This document shows positions 15,793-24,326 of a stretch of 64,000 nucleotides of DNA, piece by piece; position 1 is the stretch's first letter, and each line of letters begins with the position of its first letter. The DNA comes from Alicyclobacillus_A sp963788285 (GTDB lineage Bacteria; Bacillota; Bacilli; Alicyclobacillales; Alicyclobacillaceae). The position numbers and the translations under genes were made by a program. The notes under the pieces are model-generated. The model did not search any database. It had not been told where the DNA came from and saw only the letters and a list, made by a program, of their open reading frames with translations. The stretch lies in contig CAWBGB010000007.1 in assembly GCA_963788285.1 (NCBI GenBank), positions 372,001-436,000 of the forward strand, written 5' to 3'.

Positions 15793-16434
15793 ATGGTGAG
15801 TGCATGGGAGCAGAGGCAAGCGGTCCGCCAGCTGGCGGACGAGTTGGCACAGCTCGGATGGCTGCCGGCGACCAGCGGGAACTTGTCGGTAAAGGTGACG
15901 GATGACCCGCTCACGATTGCGATTACGCGAAGTGGGGCAGACAAACAGCACCTGTCGGAAGCCGACGTGATTCTCGTTAGCGGGGACAATCAAGTGGTGG
16001 AGGACACCCCACACCGACCCTCAGCGGAAACTATCGTCCACACGAAACTGTACGCGAAGTTCAACTGCGGCGCCGTGTTGCACATCCACACGCTCTACAA
16101 TAACCTCGCGTCCGACGCCTACTTTGAAAAAGGTGCGGTGGAGCTCGCAGGATACGAGTTGCTCAAAGCTCTGAATCATTGGGAAGAGGGCGCTCGCATT
16201 CGGGTACCGATTGTGGAGAATTACCACGATTTGCGGCAGCTCGGTGAGGCGGTTGCGCAAGTCGCACAGGCGGATGTACCTGGTGTGTTAGTTCGAAACC
16301 ACGGTGTTTACACATGGGGGCGAACCGTCGCAGAGGCCAAACGGCATCTGGAGGCGCTCGAGTGGATGTTTCAATACCATTTGCTGCGTATCCAATTTTC
16401 CGCTAACAACCGCTCGGCAGGGGTGCCTTTGTAA
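15793..16434 (+). CDS. mtnB: methylthioribulose-1-phosphate dehydratase
   Basis: 213 residues, class II aldolase/RhaD-like fold. It dehydrates 5-methylthioribulose 1-phosphate to the diketo compound used by MtnW. Substrate and zinc sites are visible: LPATSGNLSVKV near residue 24, HIHTLYNN (zinc His pair near 97-99) and VRNHGVYTWG (third His near 170). The ATG at 15793 follows GAGGAGGC. Third gene of the operon; a strong terminator follows. mtnK and mtnA, needed earlier in the pathway, are not in this window. Confidence 0.95.
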   Translation: MVSAWEQRQAVRQLADELAQLGWLPATSGNLSVKVTDDPLTIAITRSGADKQHLSEADVILVSGDNQVVEDTPHRPSAETIVHTKLYAKFNCGAVLHIHTLYNNLASDAYFEKGAVELAGYELLKALNHWEEGARIRVPIVENYHDLRQLGEAVAQVAQADVPGVLVRNHGVYTWGRTVAEAKRHLEALEWMFQYHLLRIQFSANNRSAGVPL

Positions 16435-16475
16435 GGCGAGTTTTTGATATTATATCTCATGGTTACCGTACACAG

Positions 16476-16502
16476 CCCTGAGGAAGGTCCTCAGGGTTTT
16501 AT
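16476..16502 (+). terminator. intrinsic terminator of the mtn operon
   Basis: CCCTGAGGA, loop AGG, TCCTCAGGG followed by TTTTATTTTT. Confidence 0.9.
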
Positions 16503-17061
16503 TTTTCCACTCTTCTTCCTTGGTGTCCTCATGGCCCAGGCGCCCAACTTCCTAAGTTCACTTGTCATTCATCCATTCGCCGCTACACTCGGGCACATAC
16601 TCTGGGAGCAGGGTATTGGCAAGGGGGGGTGTTCCGTACGTCGGGGCAGCCGCCTGCTGAACCTGGTCACCTTGGGATACAGTCGATGATTGCACCCTTC
16701 GGGGTGCTTTTTTTTGCGGGAAAGTTGGTGAAAGCCAAACCCAGAGGAGACAACGGGGGTGGGCGAGTGCGGCAAAGGTGTGCGAATGGAGACAAAAGGC
16801 ATGTCCGATTCGCCGTGCTACCGAAGACACTGGCACGGGCAGTTCCTTGAATTTTGATGACACGACTCAATGCCGAAACAAGGACTGATGGTAACGGACA
16901 ATAGCCTGGCTCATGGAACGGGACCAAGGTGGAACATCTCGGTTACATACAGAGTTACTAGGTTCCACGTTTGTTAAGCGCTCATGGTATAAGCCGTCTC
17001 ACGACTGAAGTTTTAGCCATACGCTACAGTACTCTTGGTCAATGGGGGGGGATGACTCAGT
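16503..17061. other. intergenic region with an orphan terminator, no convincing gene
   Basis: Apart from the terminator at 16692 I see no open frame with a ribosome site. The stretch 16620-16690 before that terminator could be the end of a small RNA, but no promoter or conserved structure is recognisable. Confidence 0.4.
16692..16715 (+). terminator. orphan intrinsic terminator
   Basis: GCACCC, loop TTCG, GGGTGC, then eight T. No gene ends just upstream, so it may close a small RNA or a readthrough transcript of mtnB. Confidence 0.75.
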
Positions 17062-17196
17062 ATGTACGATGGTGGATGTTTCGGTGGTTTCACCCGATGG
17101 GCAGTAGTGTTCTTGATTATCTTCGTTTTGTTCATCCTGCTGATTCCGTATCACGGTGGATATACGACGACTTGCACGACGACGCCTGTTTGCTAA
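17062..17196 (+). CDS. YjcZ-like small sporulation membrane protein, copy 1
   Basis: 44 residues: a glycine-rich head (MYDGGCFGGFTRWAV), one membrane helix (VVFLIIFVLFILLIP) and a short Thr/Cys tail. Head plus helix match the YjcZ-type small spore-associated protein pattern. A GGGGGGG tract lies 10 nt upstream of the ATG. A close paralog is at 17687, with a membrane-tailed protein between. Too short for many gene finders; the two-copy conservation is the best evidence that it is translated. Confidence 0.6.
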   Translation: MYDGGCFGGFTRWAVVFLIIFVLFILLIPYHGGYTTTCTTTPVC

Positions 17197-17283
17197 TGAG
17201 ATAGGATCACGAAGAAATCTCTCATTCAATATGCGGGATTTTTTCATCAATCAACGCACTTCTCATGGAAGGAGGTTATTGCA

Positions 17284-17601
17284 GTGGTTGAGTACGGCCA
17301 TATAAACCGTTGCATGGGACAATGGGTCATTTGCCATACAAGACATGGCAACATTCGAGGACGCCTGTTAGGCTGTGACAGAACCCACTTGTTTTTACAT
17401 GCTCGTGGTTACAGAACGGTAGTTGGAGACGGAAACGAGACGCCGCGAGTTGTTCACAGCTTTGGACATGATTCAGGCGATACGATCAACGCGTCCTACT
17501 ATGGATACGGGTATGGCTATGGCGGGTACGGCCGAACAGCCGTGGCTCTCGCATCTGTTGTTGGACTTACCGCAATCGGTTTAAGTGCACTTTGGTGGTA
17601 G
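17284..17601 (+). CDS. hypothetical LSm-like small protein with Gly/Tyr-rich C-terminal membrane tail
   Basis: 105 residues from GTG, with AAGGAGG 8 nt upstream. Residues 10-50 (MGQWVICHTRHGNIRGRLLG, then THLFLHARGYRTVVG) look like the five-strand LSm-type barrel seen in small Bacillus spore proteins of unknown role. A YYGYGYGYGGYGRT tract follows and then a hydrophobic end (VALASVVGLTAIGLSALWW) that may anchor it in a membrane. It lies between the two YjcZ-like genes, so a spore-surface or forespore-membrane role is a reasonable guess only. Confidence 0.6.
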   Translation: MVEYGHINRCMGQWVICHTRHGNIRGRLLGCDRTHLFLHARGYRTVVGDGNETPRVVHSFGHDSGDTINASYYGYGYGYGGYGRTAVALASVVGLTAIGLSALWW

Positions 17602-17686
17602 AGTCAGGCATGATCTGAATCGGATCACGCGTTATTTTGACTATCCGCGTGTGCATGGTAAATAGCTCAATCTTAAGAAGACGAGC

Positions 17687-17878
17687 ATGAGTATCCTAAC
17701 AGCATGTGATACGAAAGAGTGTGGGTTCGTGTACGATGGAGGACTGTTTGGTGGTTTCACCCGTTGGGCAGTCGTGTTTCTGATTATCTTTGTGCTGTTC
17801 TTCCTGTTGGTACCAGGACATTTCGGTTGTGCAGGTGGCGGCGCTTATGGAGCATGTGGTGTTTTCCGAGCACACTGA
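17687..17878 (+). CDS. YjcZ-like small sporulation membrane protein, copy 2
   Basis: 63 residues from ATG 17687; alignment with the copy at 17062 suggests GTG 17729 as the start instead (49 residues, beginning at YDGGLFGGFTRWAV). One membrane helix (VVFLIIFVLFFLLVP) is followed by a Gly/Ala/Cys-rich tail. Neither candidate start has a strong ribosome site. Head and helix are about 90 percent identical to the other copy, and the DNA is similar too, pointing to tandem duplication. Confidence 0.55.
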   Translation: MSILTACDTKECGFVYDGGLFGGFTRWAVVFLIIFVLFFLLVPGHFGCAGGGAYGACGVFRAH

Positions 17879-18130
17879 GTAAAAGAAAAAAATATACCAG
17901 TTCACCTCACCCTCCAAAAAGTCACTTTAGGGCAATGAATACTTTGTCACAGAAGTTGAGGCTTCTTTGAGCGTACGTTTAAAGCCTCTCTTCTCCTCCT
18001 ATTTCAGCTCCACTTCGGCGGGGCCTTTATTTTTGTTCAACCCGGGAACCATTACGGGCCTTATGGAATAGTGTGTTAGTACATGGCAGGAAAGCGCCCT
18101 CGCTCTGAACAAGCAGGGAGGCGCGTGGCG

Positions 18131-18313
18131 ATGGAACAGGTAGAGGCGATCCTACAAATTGTTCTGATCAGCCTGCAAATCATTCTGTTCAGCCTACAAA
18201 TCATTGACCAATTCATGTGCCGAATCCACAAACGCGGTATCGCTCATGTGTGGAGCAAACTTGAGCAAGGCTTCTGGATGAGGGTAACCCGTCGTATCCA
18301 CATTCGTAGGTAA
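18131..18313 (+). CDS. small hydrophobic peptide with heptad repeat, hypothetical
   Basis: 60 residues from ATG 18131, with GGGAGGC 9 nt upstream (an ATG at 18083 is an alternative). Residues 8-26 are two and a half copies of a seven-residue unit (LQIVLIS, LQIILFS, LQIID), coded by a 21-bp tandem DNA repeat, forming one membrane helix with a basic tail. The shape resembles small toxin-like or spore membrane peptides, but I cannot assign a family. A clear terminator at 18360 supports a transcript. Confidence 0.4.
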   Translation: MEQVEAILQIVLISLQIILFSLQIIDQFMCRIHKRGIAHVWSKLEQGFWMRVTRRIHIRR

Positions 18314-18359
18314 TGGGGGAGGGCACGCTTTCCTGTCAAATAAACGAATGAGTAGATAC

Positions 18360-18379
18360 CCCGCTTCGGCGGGTTTTTT
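18360..18379 (+). terminator. intrinsic terminator after the small peptide gene
   Basis: CCCGC, loop TTCG, GCGGG, then six T. Confidence 0.85.
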
Positions 18380-18555
18380 ATTTGGAGCGATTCGTCCAGG
18401 AGTACCTTGTAGCAAATCCGACACGCATCAGTACACGTGGATCCATCCGTTTTGGCGGACACAGATACTCCATGTCGGATTTTTTGCAGTAAACCCGTTT
18501 TAGGGAAATATTTCATGTACGTTTATGTTGCGGGCGTGATATTATGGTGATTGTG

Positions 18556-18574
18556 TATTTCGGGTAACGAAATA
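18556..18574. promoter_or_regulatory. operator candidate before the MFS gene
   Basis: Inverted repeat TATTTCG-5 nt-CGAAATA in the leader of the MFS gene, upstream of its AAGGAG site. Position fits a repressor site; the regulator is unknown. Confidence 0.35.
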
Positions 18575-18598
18575 AGTAGAAGGAGATGATGACCTTAC

Positions 18599-19783
18599 AT
18601 GCACAAGTTGTTTCCTCCTGCAGTCTGGGCGACAGCTTTTGCTACGCTGATTGCATTCATGGGCATCGGCATCGTGGATCCCATCCTCGGCTCACTGCTC
18701 CACGCTTGGGGAATTACCAAGTTTGAAGTGGAGTGGCTGTTTACCAGCTATATTGCCGTGATGGCGCTGGCGATGTTGCTGTCAGGGGTGCTGGCTACTA
18801 AGTTTGGGGCAAGGCGCGTCTTGTTAACGGGTCTGACGTTGGTGGTGATCTTCGCCGCACTCAGTGGTCTCGCGCCGAATATCGGATTCCTGGCAGTGTT
18901 TCGCGGCGGATGGGGATTGGGAAACGCATTCTTCACGTCCACCGCATTGTCCATCATTGTAGGAGCGTCCTCGGGTGGCATGGCTGCAGGCATTACGCTG
19001 TATGAAGCTGCACTTGGACTTGGGCTTGCATCAGGTCCTTTGTTGGGCGGATTTCTGGGCAGCATTCGCTGGCGCTTTCCCTTCTTCGGAACGTCTACGC
19101 TCATGTTGATTGCACTGATCTTCACATTGTTTCTGGTGAAAGATCCTGGACACAAAGAGGTGTCACGCAAGGCGATTGACGTGTTCCGTGCACTGAAACA
19201 TCAGGCTGTGCGTGCGAACGCACTGATTGGATTGGTGTACAGCTTTGTTTTCTTCACCATCCTCGCTTACTCGCCGTTGACACCGGCCTTTCAACAGCTA
19301 GGCAGTTTCCACGTGGGCTTTGCCTTTTTTGGATGGGGTATTCTCGTAGGGGTATCCTCTGTATTTGTCGTCAACTGGCTGCGTCCGAAGTTGGGACCGA
19401 TTCGGCTGCTCGAGTGGAACCTGCTTTGTCTGGTTGTGGTACTCATCTGTGCAGCAGTTGTCCGTGGCCAGGCACTGGTGTGGGTCATCGTCATTTCCGG
19501 GTTCTTTTGCGGCATCTCGAACGCCATGTTCACTTCACTGGCCATGGAGGTCTCTCCGTTCTCTCGCTCCATCTCTTCCGGGGCGTACAACTTCGTGCGC
19601 TGGACGGGAGCGGCCTTGTCACCGATTTTGTGTGGATTCATTGGCGACGTGTTCGGGGCTCAGGTACCTTATTGGATCGGGGCTATCTTCCTTGTGATTG
19701 GCTGGCTTGGCCTACGTGCTTCCCGCAGGACGCTGGTTGTAGCGCTGGAACAAAATGGACCTTCAGGAGCGCTGCACGGCTGA
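18599..19783 (+). CDS. MFS transporter (drug/metabolite efflux type)
   Basis: 394 residues with 12 membrane helices. Visible family marks: the motif A-like loop GVLATKFGARRVLL after helix 2, and the GITLYEAALGLGLASGPLLGG motif-C-like segment in helix 5 characteristic of drug/H+ antiporters, followed by WRFPFFGTS. A long middle loop carries HKEVSRKAIDVFRALKHQA. It probably exports a small hydrophobic compound by proton exchange; the substrate is unknown. AAGGAG lies 13 nt before the ATG. Single gene, bounded by the terminator at 19840. Confidence 0.85.
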   Translation: MHKLFPPAVWATAFATLIAFMGIGIVDPILGSLLHAWGITKFEVEWLFTSYIAVMALAMLLSGVLATKFGARRVLLTGLTLVVIFAALSGLAPNIGFLAVFRGGWGLGNAFFTSTALSIIVGASSGGMAAGITLYEAALGLGLASGPLLGGFLGSIRWRFPFFGTSTLMLIALIFTLFLVKDPGHKEVSRKAIDVFRALKHQAVRANALIGLVYSFVFFTILAYSPLTPAFQQLGSFHVGFAFFGWGILVGVSSVFVVNWLRPKLGPIRLLEWNLLCLVVVLICAAVVRGQALVWVIVISGFFCGISNAMFTSLAMEVSPFSRSISSGAYNFVRWTGAALSPILCGFIGDVFGAQVPYWIGAIFLVIGWLGLRASRRTLVVALEQNGPSGALHG

Positions 19784-19839
19784 ATGTATTGCGCAGTGGG
19801 CACAAACATCAAAAGTCGCCGTATCTGTCATGAACACTA

Positions 19840-19885
19840 CAGGCCGTCTCGTTGGAGTCGATGAGGCTCCCACCGAGACGGCCTG
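19840..19885. terminator. intrinsic terminator between convergent MFS and asnB genes
   Basis: CAGGCCGTCTCG pairs with CGAGACGGCCTG; the inner loop can add GGAG/CTCC. Confidence 0.75.
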
Positions 19886-19936
19886 CTTGCCTTCAGGATC
19901 TGGGGCTCGTCAGCTGGTTTTCTTCGCAAAGGTGCT

Positions 19937-21784
19937 TTACACAAGTCGAACCTGATAATCGCTTAGCCATGCGTTCACCTCCAAGAGGTAGTGGAATAAT
20001 TGAGCCGTGCTGAGGATTTGGCCAAACCACGGCCGGTGTTCCATCGGATGGTGGCTTTCCTCCGCTAGGTCGCGAACGGCCGCTGCGTTTACCAGCGGGT
20101 GCAGGGGTGCGTTTGGATTATCCAAGATATGAAGTACCCCTGAACGCGTGGCTTGAAGATATTCTGGGTTCGGCGTGCCTGGGTATGGGCTCTTTTTGCG
20201 GTACAGGGCGTCATTTGGAAGGTACCCCTTCATGGCCCGGCGCAGGAGGCCTTTGATTTCATTGTCGCAAGCCTTGATGTGCCACGGTACGTTGAACACG
20301 TATTGGACGAGCCTGTGGTCGCAGAACGGCACGCGCGCCTCAAGACTGGCCCCCATGCTCATTCTGTCCTTGCGGTCGAGCAACGTCGGTAGGAATCGAG
20401 TAATGCTCAGGTAACCAATTTCGCGTACGCGAGCTTCGTGCGGATTCTCACCGGGCAACTGTGGAACTTCTGCCAGCGCCTCCCGATAGCGGTCGGCCAC
20501 GTACTCCTCGGGGCGAATGCTGGCCTTCAGGTCCTCAGACATAATCCGCGTCCGCTCACTGAGGCGCAGGGACCAGGGAAACGTATTCGCCTCCAGGGCG
20601 TCTGTCCGATGGAACCACGGGTACCCGCCGAACACTTCGTCCGCGGCCTCACCGGAGAGAGCAACCGTGTGGCTCTTTTTCACTTCCCTGCAGAACAAAT
20701 ACAGCGACGTATCAATGTCGGCCATCCCTGGAACGTCGCGGAAGTAGAGTGGCTCCAACAAGGTCTCTACCATTTCCGACATACTGAACACCACGGAGTG
20801 GTGCACGGTTCCCAGGTAGTCCGAAACTTTGCGTGCCCACGGTGCGTCAAGGCTTTTCTGGAACGCGTTGGCCTGAAAATACTTTTCCATGTCCTCGAAT
20901 TCGATAGAGTAGGTGTGCAAAGGTGCCCGGCCTTGTTCTTGGTAGTAGCGGGCAGCAATCGCTGATACCGCACTCGAATCCAGTCCTCCAGACAGGAATG
21001 TGCAAACTGGTACGTCAGATACCAATTGGCGGGTGACTGTGTCAAACAGTAAGTCGCGAACCGTTTCGACGGTGGTATCGAGGTCGTCCGTGTGCGGCAC
21101 GCTTTCCAGCTTCCAGTACGCGCGGCCGGCACAGCCGTCTCTTGTGGCCACCAGCGTATGGCCGGCGCGGAGTTCCTTCATGTCCTTGAAGATGCCGTGC
21201 CCCGGCGTCCGGGCGGGCCCAATGGCGAACACTTCTGCGAGGCCTTCCGCGTCTACCACTGGTTCCACTTCAGGGTGGGCAAGGATGGCCTTCATTTCCG
21301 ATCCGAACCACAAACTTGACCCTTTCCGCAAATAAAATAGCGGCTTCACACCCAGCCTGTCTCTCGCCATGAACAGTCTCTGTTTGGCTTCGTCCCAAAT
21401 GGCAATAGCGAAAATCCCGTTGAACCGCTCGACGCACTCGGGTCCCCAGGCCATATAGGAGACCAATACGACTTCCGTATCGGAGTAGGACTGAAATGTA
21501 TACCCCTCTGCGAGGAGTTCTTTGCGGACGTCTTCCGTATTGTATAGCTCACCGTTGTAGACCAGTGTGTACGAAGATTCTCCGAGCTTGCGCGTCATGG
21601 GTTGGACGCCGCCAGACGGATCTACTACAATGAGTCGGCGATGCGCGAAGGCTGCGTGGGTTGTCAGGTACGTACCTTCTGTGTCCGGCCCTCTGCAGGC
21701 CAACGTGTCTCCCATCGCCTGGACGGCCGTCATTTCACGGGTCAAATCTCGTTCCCAGTCAATCCAGCCTGAAATTCCACACAT
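19937..21784 (-). CDS. asnB: asparagine synthase (glutamine-hydrolysing), AsnO-like
   Basis: 615 residues. N-terminal class II amidotransferase with catalytic Cys2 (MCGISGWID), HRRLIVVDP and YNGELYN; C-terminal ATP-dependent synthetase with the PP-loop FLSGGLDSSAVSAI near residue 262 and the SGEAADEVFGGYPW segment. It converts aspartate, glutamine and ATP to asparagine, glutamate and AMP. Length and the YxxTD-free C-terminal part agree with the AsnO (YisO) group used during sporulation in B. subtilis; that role here is inference. The ATG has GAGAG upstream; it runs in the same direction as the citrate synthase gene 206 nt upstream. Confidence 0.92.
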   Translation of the reverse strand: MCGISGWIDWERDLTREMTAVQAMGDTLACRGPDTEGTYLTTHAAFAHRRLIVVDPSGGVQPMTRKLGESSYTLVYNGELYNTEDVRKELLAEGYTFQSYSDTEVVLVSYMAWGPECVERFNGIFAIAIWDEAKQRLFMARDRLGVKPLFYLRKGSSLWFGSEMKAILAHPEVEPVVDAEGLAEVFAIGPARTPGHGIFKDMKELRAGHTLVATRDGCAGRAYWKLESVPHTDDLDTTVETVRDLLFDTVTRQLVSDVPVCTFLSGGLDSSAVSAIAARYYQEQGRAPLHTYSIEFEDMEKYFQANAFQKSLDAPWARKVSDYLGTVHHSVVFSMSEMVETLLEPLYFRDVPGMADIDTSLYLFCREVKKSHTVALSGEAADEVFGGYPWFHRTDALEANTFPWSLRLSERTRIMSEDLKASIRPEEYVADRYREALAEVPQLPGENPHEARVREIGYLSITRFLPTLLDRKDRMSMGASLEARVPFCDHRLVQYVFNVPWHIKACDNEIKGLLRRAMKGYLPNDALYRKKSPYPGTPNPEYLQATRSGVLHILDNPNAPLHPLVNAAAVRDLAEESHHPMEHRPWFGQILSTAQLFHYLLEVNAWLSDYQVRLV

Positions 21785-21990
21785 GCTCTCTCAGCCCCCA
21801 GCGTCATGGTTGTGAGCGCATGGATCTGATCCTGCGCCCAAGGTGACTTATTACCTTATGCATGGAGGTGGCGACGAGTTCAGAAACGAGCGGCGACAGG
21901 ACTGATTTTCTTCTGTACAGCGGCTCCCGGGGGAATGGCGTGTTCTGGGGGAGGGAGCGAGGGGGCCATGGGCCCTCTCGCGTGCCCATT

Positions 21991-23097
21991 TCATGATTGG
22001 GGGACGTATGATTCCGGCATCGATCCGACGTACACGGATTGCGGTCGAATCAGTCGATTGTTTTCTGCCTGTTCGAGAATGTGCGCCGTCCAGCCGACCG
22101 TGCGACTCATGGAGAACGTCGGTGTGTACAGTGGTTTCGGGATGTTGACCGTGCGGAGAATCGCAGCGGCCCAGTACTCCACGTTGGTGTACAAGCGACG
22201 ACCTGGTTTGTATTCGTTCAACAGGCGGATGGCCGTGTCTTCCACAAGGACGGACAGGTCAAAGAATGGGTCCTCTCCGCGCATGGTTTCGACCACTTCG
22301 CGAAGTGCGAGCGCACGCGGATCGCGAGTCTTGTACACGCGGTGTCCAAAGCCCATCAGTCGTTCCCCGCGTTCCAGGGCGCTTCGCAGCCAGGGCTCGA
22401 TGTTTTCGGCGGAACCGATGTCCTCCAACATGTCCATGACTTCCGATGGGGCTCCACCGTGCAACGGCCCTTTCATGGCGCCAAGCGCGGCAGAGAGTGC
22501 GGAAGACATATCGGACTGGGTGGATGTCACGACGCGTGCAGTAAAGGTAGACGCATTCATGCCGTGCTCCATGGTGATGATGAGGTACGCTTCCAGCGCC
22601 CGCACTTTGTCAGGAGAGGGTACATCGCCCGTCAGCATGTACAGGTAGTTGGCTACGTGGCCCAGTTCGGGGTGAGGCTCCACAGGGGTCTTTCCTTGCA
22701 GTTTCGCGTACCGGTAGGCGATGATGGTCGGCACCGCGGCCGTGAAGCGCAACGCTTCATCTACCGTCGGTGGCCAGTTTTGAGTCACACCGAGCGCTGA
22801 GACGGCCGTACGCAATACACTCATGACATCCTGGTCCTGTGGAATCCGGTCAATGACTTCTTTCACGTACTGCGGCAGTGTGCGGTATGACATGAGTTTG
22901 TTTCGAATGCTCGCTGTCTCTTCGGCGTTAGGAAGATGCCCTACCCATAGAAGGTTCGCGACTTCCTCAAATGTGTACCGATTAGCCAGGTCTCTCGCCC
23001 AGTATCCTCGGTAGACCAAGTAACCGTTTTCACCGTCCACCAGGCTGAGGTTGGTTTCTGCAGCGACAACGCCTTCAAGTCCTTTGGTTTGTGCCAT
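21991..23097 (-). CDS. citA: citrate synthase (CitA-like)
   Basis: 368 residues, the usual size of Gram-positive citrate synthase. It condenses acetyl-CoA and oxaloacetate. Catalytic residues are visible in MEHGMNAST (His), GPLHGGAPSEV (His) and DPRALALRE (Asp); GFGHRVYKTRDPRA is the family signature. The start ATG follows GGAGG. A LysR gene is divergent 120 nt away, as citA and citR are in B. subtilis, so this is named by that arrangement rather than as citZ. An imperfect GC-rich hairpin at 21957-21982 may end the transcript. Confidence 0.9.
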   Translation of the reverse strand: MAQTKGLEGVVAAETNLSLVDGENGYLVYRGYWARDLANRYTFEEVANLLWVGHLPNAEETASIRNKLMSYRTLPQYVKEVIDRIPQDQDVMSVLRTAVSALGVTQNWPPTVDEALRFTAAVPTIIAYRYAKLQGKTPVEPHPELGHVANYLYMLTGDVPSPDKVRALEAYLIITMEHGMNASTFTARVVTSTQSDMSSALSAALGAMKGPLHGGAPSEVMDMLEDIGSAENIEPWLRSALERGERLMGFGHRVYKTRDPRALALREVVETMRGEDPFFDLSVLVEDTAIRLLNEYKPGRRLYTNVEYWAAAILRTVNIPKPLYTPTFSMSRTVGWTAHILEQAENNRLIRPQSVYVGSMPESYVPQS

Positions 23098-23217
23098 GTT
23101 TTGACACCTCCCTGATTGTCTTGTTTTCAGAGTATCAACTTTTGATGATTATGTATAATGAGTATTTATGAATATTCTGATTGGGAATTATAATTACGGT
23201 GGAGGGAGGAAACGCGT
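23098..23217. promoter_or_regulatory. divergent citA/citR-like control region
   Basis: A/T-rich 120-nt region with an interrupted dyad (ATAATGAGTATTTATGA with ATTCTGATTGGGAATTAT) suited to a LysR dimer pair, and TATAAT at 23189-23194 facing the LysR gene. Confidence 0.4.
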
Positions 23218-24126
23218 GTGGAACTAGATTGGTTGCAGACCTTTGTCGTCGCGGCGGAGACTGCAAACTTCCACAAGGCTGCGGAAATTCTCCATTTGGC
23301 ACAGCCTACGGTAAGCCTACATATTCAAAAACTCGAGCAACAGCTGGGAATTGCTTTGTTTGAACGCAAAGGCCGACAAGTGCGCGTCAGTGCGGCAGGC
23401 AGACGCTATTTGTCGCATGCAAAACAGGTACTCGACGCGTTTGAGACGAGTCGGGAAGACATGTTGAGATGGCGACAGGGCTACGAGGAAACCGTGAAGA
23501 TTGCCGTGTCGCCGTTGGTGGCGACGACCTTTTTACCGCGCTGGATCCAGCACTACAGCATGGATTACCCCGCAACGGAATTTGCCGTCCTCGTCCGGGA
23601 ATCTGCGGATCTGCTGCAGGCAGTGCTCACAGGGGAGTGTGATCTTGGGTTTTCGAGGTTTGCCGTCAAGCACCCGGAGGTGGACTGTGTTGCGCTGTAC
23701 TCGGATCCGATCGTCCTGATTGCCCCGGCCGATGGCCCCGACTTTGAAAGTCCGCCTGTGTCCGCATTCGAACTCTTCGCGGAGTACCCGGTTATTACAC
23801 ACAATCACCCGGAATACTGGGATGCGCTGACGGTGTCCTTGCGCAGGCTCTACCCCGACGTTCGCACCATGAGAATTAGTCAGGTGCATGTGACCATACA
23901 CTGGATTGTCGAGAAAATGGGTGTGTCGTTTCTCCCGGCCAGCACGGTGCGCCGGGAATTGTTGCGCGGCACGGTGATGGAAGTGCCATTTCACGACTTC
24001 GTCCTTCCAGTGGCGGCTACGTACCTGCTCATCCGCAGCGGCGACATGCCTTTGGCGGTCCGCACCTTTTCCGAGTATGTGCAGAACTACATGCATGAGC
24101 GTGCACTTGGAACCCTTCGAAAGTAA
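23218..24126 (+). CDS. citR: LysR-type regulator, CitR-like
   Basis: 302 residues from GTG with GGAGGGAGG upstream. Helix-turn-helix in residues 1-60 (MELDWLQTFVVAAETANFH, then LAQPTVSLHIQKLEQQLG), followed by the effector domain. In B. subtilis citR lies divergent to citA and represses it; the same arrangement here supports the name, although the sequence similarity itself was not tested. It may also act on itself through the shared 120-nt region. Confidence 0.75.
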   Translation: MELDWLQTFVVAAETANFHKAAEILHLAQPTVSLHIQKLEQQLGIALFERKGRQVRVSAAGRRYLSHAKQVLDAFETSREDMLRWRQGYEETVKIAVSPLVATTFLPRWIQHYSMDYPATEFAVLVRESADLLQAVLTGECDLGFSRFAVKHPEVDCVALYSDPIVLIAPADGPDFESPPVSAFELFAEYPVITHNHPEYWDALTVSLRRLYPDVRTMRISQVHVTIHWIVEKMGVSFLPASTVRRELLRGTVMEVPFHDFVLPVAATYLLIRSGDMPLAVRTFSEYVQNYMHERALGTLRK

Positions 24127-24299
24127 GTCCAAAGCGCAGCGGCCCTGCGCCGTAGAGTGCGCGAGTCGCCGCAGTCTCAGCGTCTTCGCCGACCGGAGCA
24201 CGGCGACTCCACCCCTCACAAAATATTTCTCTACTATCTTTTAAAAATATGGAATATTATTAATATGTATGTGTGGGCGTTTTCCAGAGCGCCGAATGA

Positions 24300-24313
24300 C
24301 GAAAACGTTTACA
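24300..24313 (+). promoter_or_regulatory. catabolite-responsive element (cre) before the acyl-CoA synthetase gene
   Basis: CGAAAACGTTTACA matches the CcpA consensus TGWAANCGNTNWCA at 13 of 14 positions and lies just upstream of the ribosome site, where CcpA would repress. Confidence 0.65.
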
Positions 24314-24326
24314 CGAGGTGACTTTG

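Noticed and set aside
16444..16689. 81-codon frame after mtnB
   Set aside because: Begins before and runs through the mtn terminator hairpin; no ribosome site.
18244..18516. 90-codon minus-strand frame between the small peptide and the MFS gene
   Set aside because: Crosses the 18360 terminator, has no ribosome site and no recognisable family.
21785..21990. T-box or other amino-acid leader before asnB
   Set aside because: The AGGGTGGNACCGCG motif is absent on the minus strand; only a GC-rich hairpin next to the citrate synthase stop is present.
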